Positions 4,618 through 5,234 of a stretch of 5,234 bases of DNA are shown in pieces. The notes below the pieces were generated by a model. The model did no database searches and had not been told where the DNA came from. It saw only the letters and a list, made by a program, of their open reading frames with translations. Position numbers and translations under genes: made by a program. How positions within the stretch are numbered: position 1 is the first letter of the stretch; each line of letters begins with the position of its first letter. The stretch comes from an uncultured Odoribacter sp. (GTDB lineage Bacteria > Bacteroidota > Bacteroidia > Bacteroidales > Marinifilaceae). Location of the stretch: positions 1-5,234 of the forward strand of contig CAJKZL010000266.1 of NCBI GenBank assembly GCA_905204385.1. The letters run 5' to 3'.

Positions 4618-5234
4618 TCAGTCGGTCTCGATCTGGAACTTACGGCTTACTTTCATTAGATTGATGGTGTAAGTCACCACGTTTTGGGCTTCCTGAACCA
4701 TCGTCAGGTATACCATGCTGACGCGGATACTTCCCGACTGGCTTTGGATGCGCTGCAGTTCCTTGCGTTTCAGCAGCGAGAGTTGTCCGTTAAGGTCGTT
4801 GGCGCGGCGGATTTCTTCTTCCATGTTATTGTAATCGTTGTTTTCCAGTTTTCTGCGACATTGCTGGATCAGGTAAGTGATGTCTTCGGCCGCGTCGCTG
4901 AATTCGCCTTTTTGGATAGCGTCCAATGGGTTGAAGTTGTTGTCGATGTGCTCCAGGCACGGTTCGCAGAGACGGGAAATGCTGTACACCAGTTCGCTGG
5001 CGAAGTCGTTGCCCTGGTAGTAGTAAAGCCCTTTTTCGAGCACGGTGTTGTTGTCGAGACGGCACATAGCGACGGTTCCGGTACGCTTCATCTGCTTGAC
5101 GAGCTGCTTCTCGAATTTGGTGGAGCCCATCGCGCGACGCAATCCCCGCAGGTTCTCGTGGAGGAAGGAGGTGACGGTGAGCTCGAAATTCGTTTCCGCG
5201 TATTCCATCAGCTTGCCGAGCTCTTCGCGGGTGT
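4618..5234 (-). CDS. C-terminal part of a probable phosphate-transporter family protein (PhoU-like tail)
   Basis: The frame runs in from the right edge and ends with TGA at 4618-4620. The internal Met at 5206-5208 is not a start, since codons upstream (TREELGKL) continue the frame. About 205 residues are visible, all soluble and helical: 'TNFELTVTSFLHENLRGLRR', 'VAMCRLDNNTVLEKGLYYYQ', 'ELVYSISRLCEPCLEHIDNN', 'YLIQQCRRKLENNDY' and 'MVQEAQNVVTYTINLMKVSR'. This resembles the PhoU-like cytoplasmic extension found at the C-terminus of large Bacteroidales inorganic phosphate transporters; the membrane part would lie outside the window. A Na/Pi-cotransporter-type protein is the alternative. Codon use looks like normal chromosomal genes. 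I am confident it is a real coding region and moderately confident of the family. Confidence 0.6.
   Translation of the reverse strand, partial: TREELGKLMEYAETNFELTVTSFLHENLRGLRRAMGSTKFEKQLVKQMKRTGTVAMCRLDNNTVLEKGLYYYQGNDFASELVYSISRLCEPCLEHIDNNFNPLDAIQKGEFSDAAEDITYLIQQCRRKLENNDYNNMEEEIRRANDLNGQLSLLKRKELQRIQSQSGSIRVSMVYLTMVQEAQNVVTYTINLMKVSRKFQIETD

Overview
The window looks like a piece of a Bacteroides (or close Bacteroidales) chromosome. The evidence is a set of families largely confined to that order: a Lin1244/Lin1753-type (DUF4373) protein, a DUF2693/SH3-barrel protein, a DUF4248 protein and an HU-HIG DNA-binding protein. Start codons also tend to sit behind A-rich rather than strong Shine-Dalgarno leaders, and several upstream regions carry TAnnTTTG-like -7 boxes. 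All family names come from reading the translated sequence; no database search was possible.

Layout: Bases 1-2602 form a minus-strand gene string, probably one operon read right to left. Its order is DUF2693/SH3-like protein (2231-2602), small charged protein (1971-2234), NUMOD4/HNH endonuclease with a proline-rich tail (1157-1933), N-acetylmuramoyl-L-alanine amidase (717-1157) and a DUF4373 protein (1-679, running off the left edge). Coupling is tight: the first two genes overlap as ATGA, and the endonuclease and amidase overlap as TAATG. The amidase frame is broken at codon 78 by an in-frame TAG, but all the catalytic residues beyond it are intact. Bases 2603-2773 are a divergent intergenic region with a perfect 10-bp inverted repeat and a candidate minus-strand promoter.

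Bases 2774-3298 hold a plus-strand AT-rich gene of unknown function with a lysine-rich repeated tail. It converges with a one-base gap on a minus-strand DUF4248 gene (3300-3533). A 248-bp divergent region (3534-3781) leads to the plus-strand HU-HIG gene (3782-4300), a degenerate 13-15 bp repeat tract and a 24-residue candidate microprotein (4397-4471). A strong, apparently bidirectional terminator (about 4536-4603) separates this from the C-terminal part of a minus-strand gene that enters from the right edge (4618-5234). That last gene resembles the cytoplasmic tail of a phosphate transporter and looks like ordinary chromosome.

From general knowledge of the order, HU-HIG, DUF4248, a tiny peptide gene and an amidase often travel together near capsule loci or prophage/integrative-element remnants. 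The window fits such an accessory or domesticated-element module next to a housekeeping gene. The most unusual signals are the conserved but amber-interrupted amidase, four near-palindromic cores at exact 23-bp spacing inside a coding region, the inverted repeat between the divergent genes, and the microprotein after the HU gene.
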